A stretch of DNA of 64,000 nucleotides from Saccharopolyspora shandongensis (GTDB taxonomy: Bacteria > Actinomycetota > Actinomycetes > Mycobacteriales > Pseudonocardiaceae): contig NZ_FNOK01000002.1 of the NCBI RefSeq assembly GCF_900106995.1, positions 124,001 to 188,000 on the forward strand, written 5' to 3'. The stretch's first letter is position 1. The number at the start of each line of letters is the position of its first letter. The notes beneath the pieces were generated by a model. The model saw only the letters and a list, made by a program, of their open reading frames with translations, was not told the DNA's origin and did not search any database. Made by a program: the position numbers and the translations under genes. Of this stretch, positions 34,293 through 42,125 are shown in pieces.

Positions 34293-34940
34293 TTGCCTGC
34301 CGAAGTAGCCCCGCTGCGCCGGAAGCCGGTCCAGCAACGCAGCGCACAACGAGTGGAGAAGATGCTCTCGGCCTGCGCCGAGCTGATCGACGAGGTGGGC
34401 TATGACGGTTTAACCACCACGCTCATCGCCGAGCGGGCCGGCGTCGCAGTCGGCTCGCTGTACCAGTTCTTCCCGGACAAGCGCGCCGTGGTGCAGGAAC
34501 TCACGCTGCGCAACCTGGACCGCTTCGTGCGCACCGTGTCCGCCCGGTTCGACCAGCTGGAGCTGGCGCACTGGTGGGACGCGGTGGACGCCGTCTTCGA
34601 CGTCTACCTGACGATGCACCGGGAGGTCCCGGCCTTCAGCCGGCTGCACTTCGGCGACGTGGTGGACCTGCGGCTGCTGGATCCGAGCAAGGACAACAAC
34701 GCGGTGATCGCGGAGAAGCTCACCGGGCTGATCGCCGAGGAGTTCCGGCTCGACCCGGCGGACCTGCTGCTACCGCTGGCGGTCGCGGTCGAGGCGGCGG
34801 ATGCGGTGCTGCACCTGGCTTTCCGGCGCGATCCCGCCGGCGAGCCGACGCTCCTCGCGGAGGCGAAGGAACTGGTGCGCGGCTACCTGTCCAACCGGAT
34901 GCCCGAGGGTCAGCCGAAGGACCTGCCTTCGCCGCGGTAG
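34293..34940 (+). CDS. TetR family transcriptional regulator
   Basis: About 215 residues. The N-terminal helix-turn-helix reads TTLIAERAGVAVGSLYQFFP, followed by DKRAVVQEL; the C-terminal ligand domain includes FSRLHFGDVVDLRLL. TTG 34293 has AAGGAG five bases upstream and is my preferred start; ATG 34245 and ATG 34263 are alternatives with poorer spacing. Its 3' end overlaps the converging PLP-enzyme gene by 31 bp. The target is unknown; the adjacent converging gene and the lactone oxidase beyond it are candidates. Confidence 0.88.
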   Translation: MPAEVAPLRRKPVQQRSAQRVEKMLSACAELIDEVGYDGLTTTLIAERAGVAVGSLYQFFPDKRAVVQELTLRNLDRFVRTVSARFDQLELAHWWDAVDAVFDVYLTMHREVPAFSRLHFGDVVDLRLLDPSKDNNAVIAEKLTGLIAEEFRLDPADLLLPLAVAVEAADAVLHLAFRRDPAGEPTLLAEAKELVRGYLSNRMPEGQPKDLPSPR

Positions 34941-36088
34941 GTGGGCACGGTGGCGGTCAGCCGGTCGGCCGCCACCAGGTGGTAGTGCGCGAACCGCTCG
35001 GCGGGCTCGCCCGCCTTCGCGTGCCGGAACCACACCCGGTCGCCGAGCCGGAGCCGCCCGGCCGCCGCCCCGGCCACCGGCGTCTGCACCTCGCCGGCGC
35101 CCTCAGTGGCGAGCAGCCGCAGGCCGCCCGGCGAGTGCGGCACCGGCGCCCGGTCGGCCCCGACCGGCCCGGAGGCGATGTACCCGCCGCCGAACAACGT
35201 CGCGATCCGCGCGGTGGGGCGGTGCACCACGGGCAACGCGTAGAACACCGCGGGCCGCGGGCGGAAGGAGCGGTAGCCGTCGAACAGCGTCGGGCCGATC
35301 AGCCCGGAGCCGGCGGCGACCTCGGTGACGGCTCGTTCCACGGCGGTGCCCTCCAGGCTGCCGGTGCCACCGCCGTTGACGAACTCCAGCGGCGTCAACG
35401 CCTGCACCGCGCGCACCACGGCGGCCCGGCGTTCGGCGAGCTCGGCGGCCGACCGGCGCTGCATCCAGCGCAGCGCGGCGGCCTTCAGCGGCTGCCCGTG
35501 CGGCGCGTCGCCGAGCCCCGCGATCTGGCCCTCGTACGCCATCAGCCCGACCAGCCGAAAACCCTTGCGGCGCAACACGGATTCGGCGATCCGGCGAGTC
35601 TGGGCGGCGGTGTGCACCGGGGAGCGCCGGGTGCCGACGTGCAGGCCGAGCAGCGGCCGCCAGGACGCGTCGACCTCCAGGCAGAGCCGGATGGCGGGCC
35701 GGTCGGGGCCGAGCGCGGCGTCGATGAGGTCGAGGTGGTCGACGGAGTCGACCATGAGCGAGATCGACGCGGCGGCGGCCGGGTCGGCCGCGAGGTCGCG
35801 CAGCGCCGAGCGGTCGACGGTCGGGTAGGCGACGAGGATGTCATCGCTGAGCCCTTCGCGGTGCAGCCAGATCGCCTCGGCGAGGCTGTAGCACATCAGC
35901 CCGGCGTAGCCCGGGACCTGCAGCACCCGATGCAGGAGCTCGCGGCAGCGCACCGACTTCGTCGCCACCCGGATCGGCCGTCCGGCGGCCCGCCGCACCA
36001 GGTCGGCGGCGTTGTGGTCGAACGCGTCGAGGTCGACCACCGCGAACGGGGGGTCGAGCTCGCTGGTGATCTCGTCGAACCGGCGCAC
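34910..36088 (-). CDS. PLP-dependent amino acid racemase/aldolase (DSD1/alanine racemase-fold)
   Basis: A 392-residue fold-type III PLP enzyme. The N-terminal PPFAVVDLDAFDHN and the lysine in IRVATKSVRC (Schiff base) mark the alanine-racemase-like barrel. Further landmarks are LCLEVDASWRP, GLMAYEGQIAG and the C-terminal DSD1-type beta domain with RLGDRVWFRHAKAGE, where D-threonine aldolase/D-serine dehydratase relatives place zinc ligands (HxxxC-like). It probably acts on a D- or beta-hydroxy amino acid; substrate and whether zinc is bound are open. GTG 36088 is the likely start. It is divergent from the lactone oxidase, with a perfect palindrome between them, and overlaps the TetR gene at the 3' end. 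Confidence 0.85.
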   Translation of the reverse strand: MRRFDEITSELDPPFAVVDLDAFDHNAADLVRRAAGRPIRVATKSVRCRELLHRVLQVPGYAGLMCYSLAEAIWLHREGLSDDILVAYPTVDRSALRDLAADPAAAASISLMVDSVDHLDLIDAALGPDRPAIRLCLEVDASWRPLLGLHVGTRRSPVHTAAQTRRIAESVLRRKGFRLVGLMAYEGQIAGLGDAPHGQPLKAAALRWMQRRSAAELAERRAAVVRAVQALTPLEFVNGGGTGSLEGTAVERAVTEVAAGSGLIGPTLFDGYRSFRPRPAVFYALPVVHRPTARIATLFGGGYIASGPVGADRAPVPHSPGGLRLLATEGAGEVQTPVAGAAAGRLRLGDRVWFRHAKAGEPAERFAHYHLVAADRLTATVPTYRGEGRSFG

Positions 36089-36116
36089 GTCGACAACAGT
36101 AGGCCGAAAACTCTTG

Positions 36117-36139
36117 TTATGTGAATCTTCTTCACATAA
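36117..36139. promoter_or_regulatory. Perfect inverted repeat in a divergent promoter
   Basis: TTATGTGAA (36117-36125) and TTCACATAA (36131-36139) flank a 5-bp centre, midway in the 85-bp spacer between the PLP enzyme and the lactone oxidase genes. The AT-rich 9-bp arms suit an operator for a GntR-, TetR- or FNR-type dimer. The TetR encoded at 34293 is the nearest regulator. Confidence 0.6.
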
Positions 36140-36173
36140 TTTCTCCGCGACGGCACCCGAAGGAGGGTTGGCG

Positions 36174-37484
36174 ATGCAGCGTTGGACCAACTGGGCGGGC
36201 ACTGCCACCGCCACCCCCAGCGCCCTGGTGGCGCCGCGCGACACCGACGAGGCCGCGGCGGCGATCCGCGACGCGGCCCGCGGCGGCGGCACCGTCCGGC
36301 CGCTGGGCACCGGACACTCGTTCTCCGGCATCGGCTCGCCGGACACCGGCTGCGCCCTGGACCTCTCGCACTGGTCCGGGATCGTGCACGCCGACCCGCA
36401 CACCGGGCTGGTCAAGGTGCGCGCCGGCACGCCGCTGCACCGCCTCAACGCCGAGCTCGACGGGCTCGGCCTGGCGATGGCGAACCTCGGCGACATCGAC
36501 CGGCAGACCATCGCCGGCGCCATCTCGACCGGCACCCACGGCACCGGCGCCGGGCTCGGCGGCCTGGCGACCCAGGTCGAGGAGCTGGAACTGCTGCTCG
36601 CCGACGGCACCGAGAAGCGCTGCTCGGCCGCGGAGAACCCGGAGCTGTTCGCCGCCGCCCGGCTCGGGCTCGGCGCGCTCGGCGTGATCACGACCGTGAC
36701 GCTGCGCTGCGTGCCGGCGTTCTCGCTGGTCGCCGACGAAAGACCGGCGCGGCTGGACGACGTGCTGGACGACTTCGACCAGCTCGCCGCCGACAACGAC
36801 CACGTCGAGTTCTACTGGTTCCCGCACGCCTCGAACACGCTGGTCAAGCGGAACAACCGGCTGCCCGCCGGGCAGTCGCCGAAGCCGCTGCACCCGCTCC
36901 GGCACTTCCTGGAGTACGAGGTGCTGGAGAACCGGCTGTTCGGCGCGGTCTGCCGGCTGGGACGCGCGGTGCCGGCATCGGTGCGGCCGCTCAACCGGTT
37001 CTGCGCCGCGACCTGGTCGGCGCGTTCCTACAGCGACAGCTCGCACCGGGTCTTCACGACGCAGCGCAACGTCCGGTTCCTCGAATGCGAGTACGCCGTG
37101 CCGCGGGAGGCGCTGCGTGACGTGCTCCACGAGCTGCGGGCCGCGGTCGGCCGGCTCGACGATCCCGTGATGTTCCCGGTGGAGGTGCGGGTCGCGGCCC
37201 CCGACGACGTGTGGCTGTCGACCGCGTACCAGCGGCCGTCGGCCTACATCGCGATCCACCAGTTCCGGGGCATGCCGCACCGGCGCTGGTTCGACGCGTT
37301 CGAGGACATCGCCGGTGCGCACGGCGGGCGGCCGCACTGGGGCAAGATGCACCGGCTCGACGCCGCGGCGCTGCGCGAGCGCTACCCGCGCTTCGACGAC
37401 TTCCGCCGGGTGCGCGCCGAGGTCGACCCCACCGGGGTCTTCCGCAACCCCTACCTTGACCGGGTCCTCGGCGCCTGTGGATAA
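36174..37484 (+). CDS. FAD-linked D-arabinono-1,4-lactone oxidase family protein
   Basis: A 436-residue VAO-type flavoprotein that oxidises sugar-1,4-lactones. The PP-loop with RPLGTGHSFSGIG includes the His that, in the family, carries covalent FAD. The substrate domain ends with the conserved C-terminal HWGKMHRL and the closing DPTGVFRNPYL. ATG 36174 follows GAAGGAGGG. The gene ends right before a 17-bp perfect stem-loop. In actinobacteria this family includes gulonolactone and arabinonolactone oxidases; the exact sugar is not resolvable. Confidence 0.92.
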   Translation: MQRWTNWAGTATATPSALVAPRDTDEAAAAIRDAARGGGTVRPLGTGHSFSGIGSPDTGCALDLSHWSGIVHADPHTGLVKVRAGTPLHRLNAELDGLGLAMANLGDIDRQTIAGAISTGTHGTGAGLGGLATQVEELELLLADGTEKRCSAAENPELFAAARLGLGALGVITTVTLRCVPAFSLVADERPARLDDVLDDFDQLAADNDHVEFYWFPHASNTLVKRNNRLPAGQSPKPLHPLRHFLEYEVLENRLFGAVCRLGRAVPASVRPLNRFCAATWSARSYSDSSHRVFTTQRNVRFLECEYAVPREALRDVLHELRAAVGRLDDPVMFPVEVRVAAPDDVWLSTAYQRPSAYIAIHQFRGMPHRRWFDAFEDIAGAHGGRPHWGKMHRLDAAALRERYPRFDDFRRVRAEVDPTGVFRNPYLDRVLGACG

Positions 37485-37487
37485 CTC

Positions 37488-37535
37488 CCGCAATTTCAAT
37501 GGAAGTCAGCGGTCCGATTTCCATTGAAATTGCGG
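37488..37535. terminator. 17-bp perfect stem-loop between converging genes (family D core)
   Basis: CCGCAATTTCAATGGAA (37488-37504) pairs exactly with TTCCATTGAAATTGCGG (37519-37535) across 14 nt. It begins 4 bp after the lactone oxidase stop and ends 9 bp before the stop of the converging gene. The CCGCA-TTTCAAT core matches the palindrome at 13172. Confidence 0.7.
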
Positions 37536-37543
37536 CCGCCGGG

Positions 37544-38200
37544 TCAGCGGAGGGCCGCGCGGACGGCCTCGGGGATCGGGATCTCGCCGTTGACGAGCTC
37601 CAGCGCCCGCCTCGCCGCGGCCGGCTCGTCGAGCAGGGCGAGCAGCACCGCGGCGACGTCGGCGCGGGTCACCTCGGCCCGGTCGACCGACGCCGCCAGC
37701 GCGACGCGCCCGGTGGGCGGATCGTCGGTCAGCCGACCCGGCCGCAGGATCGTCCAGTCCAGCGATCGCGGCCGGAGGTCCTGCTCCGCCGCGCGCTTGG
37801 CGTCCAGGTACGCGCCGAACACCGGGTCCACGTCCGGCGGGTTCGGACGCGTCGTCCCCATCGAGCTGACCTGCAGGAACCGGCGGACTCCGGCCCGCTC
37901 GCAGGCGTCCGCCAGCAGCGCGGAGGCCGCGCGGTCCACGGTGTCCTTCCGCGACGCGCCGCTGCCCGGACCGGCCCCGGCGGCGAACACCGCGGCGTCC
38001 ACATCGGACAGCAGATCGGCGAGCGCGGCGGCGTCGAGCCGCTCCAGATCGGCCAGCCGCGGCTGCACCCCATCGGCGCGGAGATCGTCGGCGTGGTCGG
38101 GATTGCGGATCAGCCCGAGCACGGCGTCACCGCGCTCGACGAGCATCGCCCCCAGGTGCCGCCCGATCTTCCCGTGCGCCCCGGCAATCACGATTCGCAT
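37544..38200 (-). CDS. NAD(P)-binding Rossmann-fold protein (atypical SDR, YwnB/YhfK-like)
   Basis: A 218-residue protein with the atypical-SDR cofactor loop VIAGAHGKIGRHLG at the N-terminus and the QVSSMGT strand in the middle. The YxxxK pair appears as YLDAKRAAE, followed by the LDWTILRPGRL segment of NAD(P)H-binding proteins related to NmrA. No substrate-specific region is recognisable; relatives act as NADPH sensors or small reductases. It converges on the lactone oxidase and is followed upstream by a separate palindrome. Confidence 0.87.
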   Translation of the reverse strand: MRIVIAGAHGKIGRHLGAMLVERGDAVLGLIRNPDHADDLRADGVQPRLADLERLDAAALADLLSDVDAAVFAAGAGPGSGASRKDTVDRAASALLADACERAGVRRFLQVSSMGTTRPNPPDVDPVFGAYLDAKRAAEQDLRPRSLDWTILRPGRLTDDPPTGRVALAASVDRAEVTRADVAAVLLALLDEPAAARRALELVNGEIPIPEAVRAALR

Positions 38201-38275
38201 GCCGCCCAACCTAGGGCACACCCGCCCGCACAGCCTGTGGACAACTAACCACAGGCTGTGGACAACTCGCCCGTC

Positions 38276-38329
38276 GGTCGTGAGTGCGCAGCCGGGTGGC
38301 GCGCCCGATTGCGCTACGCACTCACGACC
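38276..38329. terminator. Stem-loop of the GTCGTGAGTGCG type (family C)
   Basis: GGTCGTGAGTGCGCAGC (38276-38292) pairs with GCTACGCACTCACGACC (38313-38329) with one mismatch and a 20-nt loop. It lies 25 bp past the stop of the minus-strand hypothetical gene at 38355. A separate short inverted repeat built on CACAGCCTGTGGACAACT lies just to its left. Confidence 0.6.
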
Positions 38330-38354
38330 CGACCCCAGGGGCTGGCTTCGGGGT

Positions 38355-38996
38355 TCAACGACGCGACGGGGCGGGGGCCTCCGTCGCGAGCAGCTGCTGG
38401 TAGACGACCTCGTTCACCCAGCGGGACACCGCGGTGTGCTCGACCGGCGGGGCGTCGTCGAAGCACCGCCCGTCCAGCTCCACCTGCACGTCGTCGCCGT
38501 CCGCGCTGAGCACCGCGATGCCGAACTGGCGGGCGCGGATCAGACAGGTCGAGGCGAAGTCCGGGGCCACCGCGACGTTGCGCGGCACCACGATGGCGGC
38601 GCTGGCGAAGCGGGCGAACGGCACCGCGGCGGTCAGCGCGCTGCGCCAGTGCCGGGCCGGGGCGAGGACACCGGTGACCCGGGCCGCGGGCGGCGGCACG
38701 CGCCCGTCCATCTCCGGCCACACCCAGGTGGCGATCTCGGCGCGGTCCAGCACCGGCCCGCTGCCGAAGCACAGGCGCTCGGCGTGCGCGTCGGGGAGCA
38801 GCTCGGCGGTAGTGATGATCTGCCGCCCGAGCAGCTTCACGGGCGGCAGCACGCTGCCCGCCCAACCCAACGTGTCCACCGACCGCTGGGCGAGCCGGCC
38901 CATGGAAGCGGCGAGCCCCAGCGGGGACCGAAGCTGCGTCGTCGAGCAGGCTCGGAGCTCATCCTCGGTCCATGCACGTCCCGGCATTCCGGTCAC
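38355..38996 (-). CDS. Hypothetical protein
   Basis: A 213-residue cytoplasmic-looking protein I do not recognise. The N-terminus is MTGMPGRAWTEDELRAC, the middle contains WVWPEMDGRVPPP and FARFASAAIVVPRN, and the end is Ala/Pro-rich. There is no signal peptide, no membrane helix and no clear catalytic motif; the alternating strands suggest an alpha/beta fold. Coding character is good (strong third-position G+C). It is flanked by a palindrome downstream and a 280-bp empty spacer upstream. Confidence 0.65.
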   Translation of the reverse strand: MTGMPGRAWTEDELRACSTTQLRSPLGLAASMGRLAQRSVDTLGWAGSVLPPVKLLGRQIITTAELLPDAHAERLCFGSGPVLDRAEIATWVWPEMDGRVPPPAARVTGVLAPARHWRSALTAAVPFARFASAAIVVPRNVAVAPDFASTCLIRARQFGIAVLSADGDDVQVELDGRCFDDAPPVEHTAVSRWVNEVVYQQLLATEAPAPSRR

Positions 38997-39277
38997 GGCG
39001 TTCCGCCTCCCTCATGCACTGCGCTTGCACTCCGCGGCCTCCGACAACGGGGCCACTGTCGACTTAAACAGCTCGGAGCGGGTTTTGCGCTGCTCAACAG
39101 GGGTCCCTGCGACCGGCGGCGGGCATCGGTCGGTGACTGGTCGACGAATGACATCAGGACTTCAGCCCAGCGATGCCGCCATTCAGGTGATGCCGGTACG
39201 GCACCTGCCAATCGGGTTTTCCACGACCACCCAAGCGGAATTCGGCAGGTCTCGCAAAACGACCATCGGTGGGGCGG
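38997..39277. other. Spacer without recognisable features
   Basis: 280 bp between two minus-strand genes. I see no gene, hairpin or shared repeat; it probably holds the promoter of the hypothetical gene at 38355. Confidence 0.35.
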
Positions 39278-40066
39278 TCAGTGGGACAGCAGGTCGAGGT
39301 TGATCCGATCCTGCTCGACGAGCCGCTGGCTGATGCCCTCCGCGGCCGGCATCAGCGGCTTGACCAGCTTCGAAACCTCCGCGCGGACGCTGTGCGCCAC
39401 CACGCCGAGCGCCGCGACGACGGTGCCGCCGCCGTCGTGCACCGGGACCGCGACAGAGCAGTTCCCGAGCGTCATCTCCTCGTTGGCCTGCGCGAATCCG
39501 CGACTCCGCACGGTCTGCAGCTCGCGTCCCAGCCGACCGGGCTCGGTGATGGTGTAGGCGGTGTAACGGGGCAGCCCGCGTTCGCAGTACTGGTGCATCA
39601 CCGCGCTCGGCGCATGGGCGAGGAGCACCTTGCCGACGCCGGTCGAGTGCAGTGGCAGCCGACCGCCGCTGCGCGAGATGATCGGCACGGCCCGCGGCGT
39701 GGTGAGCTTCTCGACGTACACGACCTCCAGCCCGTCGCGGACCGCGAGGTGGACGTTGTCGTGCGTGCTCTGGCACAGCTCCTGCATGTACGGCAGGGCG
39801 ATCTCGCGGAGCCGGCTGTTCACCGGCGCCAGCAGCCCGATCTCCCACAGCCGCAGCCCTATCTCGTAGCGGCCGTCGCCGTCGCGCTCCAGCGCGCCCC
39901 ACATCTCCAGCTCGCGGACCAGCCGGTGCGCCGTGGCCAGCGGGATCTCCGCACGCCGGGCGATGGCGGTGAGGGTGAGCCGGGTGTGGTCGATGTCGAA
40001 GGCGGTGAGGACGCTGAGCGCCCGAGCCGTGACCGAGCGGCCAGGATCCCGGCTGTTGCCCGCCAT
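39278..40066 (-). CDS. IclR family transcriptional regulator (PcaR/PcaU-like)
   Basis: 262 residues. The N-terminal winged helix contains LTLTAIARRAEIPLATAHRL, and the C-terminal IclR effector domain contains the LPLHSTGVGKVLLA segment and GFAQANEEMTLGNCSVAVPV. ATG 40066 follows GGGAGGAA. It lies about 210 bp downstream of a PcaD-like hydrolase gene on the same strand. IclR regulators beside pca genes usually respond to beta-ketoadipate or protocatechuate, so PcaR/PcaU-like function is plausible but rests on context. Confidence 0.9.
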   Translation of the reverse strand: MAGNSRDPGRSVTARALSVLTAFDIDHTRLTLTAIARRAEIPLATAHRLVRELEMWGALERDGDGRYEIGLRLWEIGLLAPVNSRLREIALPYMQELCQSTHDNVHLAVRDGLEVVYVEKLTTPRAVPIISRSGGRLPLHSTGVGKVLLAHAPSAVMHQYCERGLPRYTAYTITEPGRLGRELQTVRSRGFAQANEEMTLGNCSVAVPVHDGGGTVVAALGVVAHSVRAEVSKLVKPLMPAAEGISQRLVEQDRINLDLLSH

Positions 40067-40097
40067 GACTTCCTCCCGTGCAGGTGCTCGAACTGTT

Positions 40098-40160
40098 CTG
40101 CGTAGCGGTGCCGGTAGCGGAGCAAGCTGCGAGGGCGGGCTGAGCGGCTGCGCCGCCGCG
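40098..40160. repeat. Structured intergenic element, copy 5 (short form)
   Basis: GCGTAGCGGTGCCGGTAGCG at 40100 matches the left arm of the dispersed element, and GCGGC-TGC-GCCGC at about 40144-40156 matches its tail hairpin, but the middle section is missing. It sits 34 bp upstream of the IclR start. Confidence 0.55.
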
Positions 40161-40277
40161 AGGACATGCACGTGCCCGCCTCCAGTGTCGACCCCGACGA
40201 TGCGCAAAGCCCAGCACAGTCCGCGGCTGTCGCCAAGATCTGTTTTACCGCGCCCCGGCGAGGTATCGGAGCGGGCA

Positions 40278-41045
40278 TCAGGCGAGGCCGAGCAGGGCGG
40301 TGAACGCCTCGGCCTGTTCGATGTTGGCCAGGTGCGCGGCGTGCGGCAGCACTTCCAGCCGGGCGTTGGCGCCGATCCCGGCGACGATCGCGGCGCCGTG
40401 CTCCGGCGGGGTGGCGGGATCTTCGGCCCCGGCGACGACCAGCGTCGGCGCGGTGATGGCGGGCAGGTCGGCGCGCAGGTCGACACGGCCGATCAGCTCC
40501 GAGCACAGCGCGTACGCCTCGTCGTCGGTGCTGGCGATCATCGCGGCGTAGACGGCGGTTTCGGCGTGCCACTCGCGGAAGTGCGCGGTGAACCACCGCT
40601 CGATGGTCGGCGAGACCAGCTCGTTCGTGCCGTGCTCGCGGACGGCGGCGGCCCGGTCGAGCTCAACCTGCTCCTGCCCCAACCAGGCGGAGCTGCAGCA
40701 GATGGTCAACGCCTCGATGCGGTCGCCGGCGTGCGCCCCCAGCCACAACCCGATCATCCCGCCGAGCGATGAGCCCAGGAACGAAGCCCGCGGCACCGCC
40801 AGGTGGTCCAGCAGCGCGAGGACGTCCGCACCGAGATCGGCCGGTGTGTAAGGGCCGGGCGGCGCCGGGGATTCGCCGTGCCCGCGCTGGTTGTACCGAA
40901 CCACGCGGTACGCGCTGTTGAGCGCGTCGACCTGCGGATCCCACATCTCCCAGGTGCAGCCGAGCGCGTTGGACAGCACGAGAACGGGAGCGTCGGGATG
41001 CCCGGTCTCCCGCCACTCCAGGCCGAGTCGTTCCCACCGAGTCAC
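40278..41045 (-). CDS. pcaD: Alpha/beta hydrolase, 3-oxoadipate enol-lactonase-like
   Basis: A 255-residue alpha/beta hydrolase. It has the nucleophile elbow GSSLGG, the oxyanion NALGCTWEMWD region, the acid in APTLVVAGAEDPATPPEHG and the catalytic His in LPHAAHLANIEQ. The run MIGLWLGAHAGDRI and the lid match PcaD enol-lactonases, which open beta-ketoadipate enol-lactone in the protocatechuate branch. GTG 41045 has GAGGGGGA upstream. No other pca genes are in the window, so either the pathway is split over the genome or this is a PcaD-like hydrolase of another pathway. Confidence 0.82.
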   Translation of the reverse strand: MTRWERLGLEWRETGHPDAPVLVLSNALGCTWEMWDPQVDALNSAYRVVRYNQRGHGESPAPPGPYTPADLGADVLALLDHLAVPRASFLGSSLGGMIGLWLGAHAGDRIEALTICCSSAWLGQEQVELDRAAAVREHGTNELVSPTIERWFTAHFREWHAETAVYAAMIASTDDEAYALCSELIGRVDLRADLPAITAPTLVVAGAEDPATPPEHGAAIVAGIGANARLEVLPHAAHLANIEQAEAFTALLGLA

Positions 41046-41061
41046 GGAAGTCCCCCTCAGC

Positions 41062-41508
41062 TCACAAACCAAGCAGTGCCCGCATCCGCGCGTATTTCCG
41101 TTCGAGCCGCTCCCGCGTCGCCGCGTCCAACACGGCCAGCCGCGCGGGATCGGCGTTGTGCGCCAGATCGGCCTCCTTCACCAGCAACGCTCCAGGAGTT
41201 CCCGAGATCCGGGCGGCGTAGTCGGCGGGATCCTCACCGGCCCGCTTCGTCACGGCCAGCACGATCGCCTTGGTCTCGGGCGGCAGCGCGGCGGCCTGCA
41301 GCCACTCCTCGGAGAGGGCATCGTCCTCGACGGCGTCGTGCAACCAGGCGGCGGCGACCTGCGCATCGCTGCCGCCCCGCTCCCGAACCCCGGAAGCGAC
41401 GGCGGCCAAGTGCTCGACGTAGGGCCGCCCGGCCTTGTCGACCTGCCCGAGATGAGCGCGAGCGGCGATGGAAGCGACCTCGTCGAGCCCCAGAAACGGA
41501 CCAATCAC
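41062..41508 (-). CDS. Small SpoT/MESH1-like HD-domain hydrolase
   Basis: A 148-residue stand-alone HD protein. It reads AHLGQVDKAGRPYVEHL, then AAWLHDAVEDD (HD and ED), then VKEADLAHN near the end. This is the order of the hydrolase half of SpoT (HxGQ..PY..H, HDxxED, KxxDxxxN). Such small alarmone hydrolases degrade (p)ppGpp with Mn2+; substrate specificity here is inferred. GTG 41508 (VIGPF) is the start. It is followed 16 bp later by the PcaD-like gene and preceded by a long low-complexity region. Confidence 0.8.
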   Translation of the reverse strand: MIGPFLGLDEVASIAARAHLGQVDKAGRPYVEHLAAVASGVRERGGSDAQVAAAWLHDAVEDDALSEEWLQAAALPPETKAIVLAVTKRAGEDPADYAARISGTPGALLVKEADLAHNADPARLAVLDAATRERLERKYARMRALLGL

Positions 41509-41972
41509 AACGAAACCGTACAACCGGCGGCGAAGCAGAAACCTGTTCGCTGTCCGCTGAAGAAGAATCCGCCCGCAAAGCCCCAAACCGCCCAAACCGC
41601 CCAAACCGCGCACAAAAGGCGGCCGAACCAACGAAAACCAAAAAACGAACAGGAAAAGCGACCTTCGCCACACCCCAAGCGAAGCCCCAAGGTTCCCGCT
41701 GGTCACGGCCCCACAAGCACATTGAGCGCCACAGCAACCCAAAACACGCACGACCAGAACCAGCAGGCGCAGCAGAACCAGCGGAACTCCAGGAAAGGCA
41801 AGAAGGGCCACAAAAATCGGCCGCCAAGCACCCGAGGCCCGAAGGGCCGAGAACCCAAGCCACGGAGAGACGACGAAGCGAAGCAACGACCAGGCACAAA
41901 GCCAGAAGGAAGAAGAGACAGCAGAAGGCCAGGAAGGAAGGAAGGAAGGAAGGAAGGAGCGACGTAGCCCAC
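41509..41972. other. Low-complexity, purine-rich non-coding tract
   Basis: About 460 bp, A/G-rich on the plus strand and markedly poorer in GC than the genes around it. It includes tandem CCGCCCAAA units near 41586-41606 and a (GGAA) microsatellite of about seven units at 41931-41958. Open frames exist on both strands but encode compositionally biased peptides. It is located between the HD hydrolase gene and the tRNA-Leu trailer; a similar tract lies downstream of tRNA-Ala. Confidence 0.6.
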
Positions 41973-42071
41973 AGGCTGGTCGGCGAGCAGGCCGGGAACG
42001 CTCGAGAGGTGAGGAGCAGCACGAAAAGCGCCCACCGCACCGTGGGGGCCTACGGGGGCTCGGCCCCCGTA
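41973..42071 (-). other. Conserved tRNA-trailer segment A (double hairpin)
   Basis: Reading leftward from tRNA-Leu, the hairpin TACGGGGGC-TCG-GCCCCCGTA (42051-42071) is followed by a GTGGGGGCC-type stem, then a conserved stretch whose plus-strand form includes GAGCAGGCCGGGAACGCTC (41986-42004). It is nearly identical to 60570-60665 downstream of tRNA-Ala. Confidence 0.65.
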
Positions 42072-42081
42072 TAGATATAGG

Positions 42082-42122
42082 AAGAGGCCCTCCCGGCGAA
42101 GCATGAGCCGGGAGGGCCTCTT
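42082..42122 (-). terminator. Terminator of tRNA-Leu
   Basis: AAGAGGCCCTCCCGGC (42082-42097) and its perfect complement (42107-42122) form a 16-bp stem with a 9-nt loop, starting 4 bp past the tRNA-Leu 3' end on the minus strand. Confidence 0.8.
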
Positions 42123-42125
42123 ACG

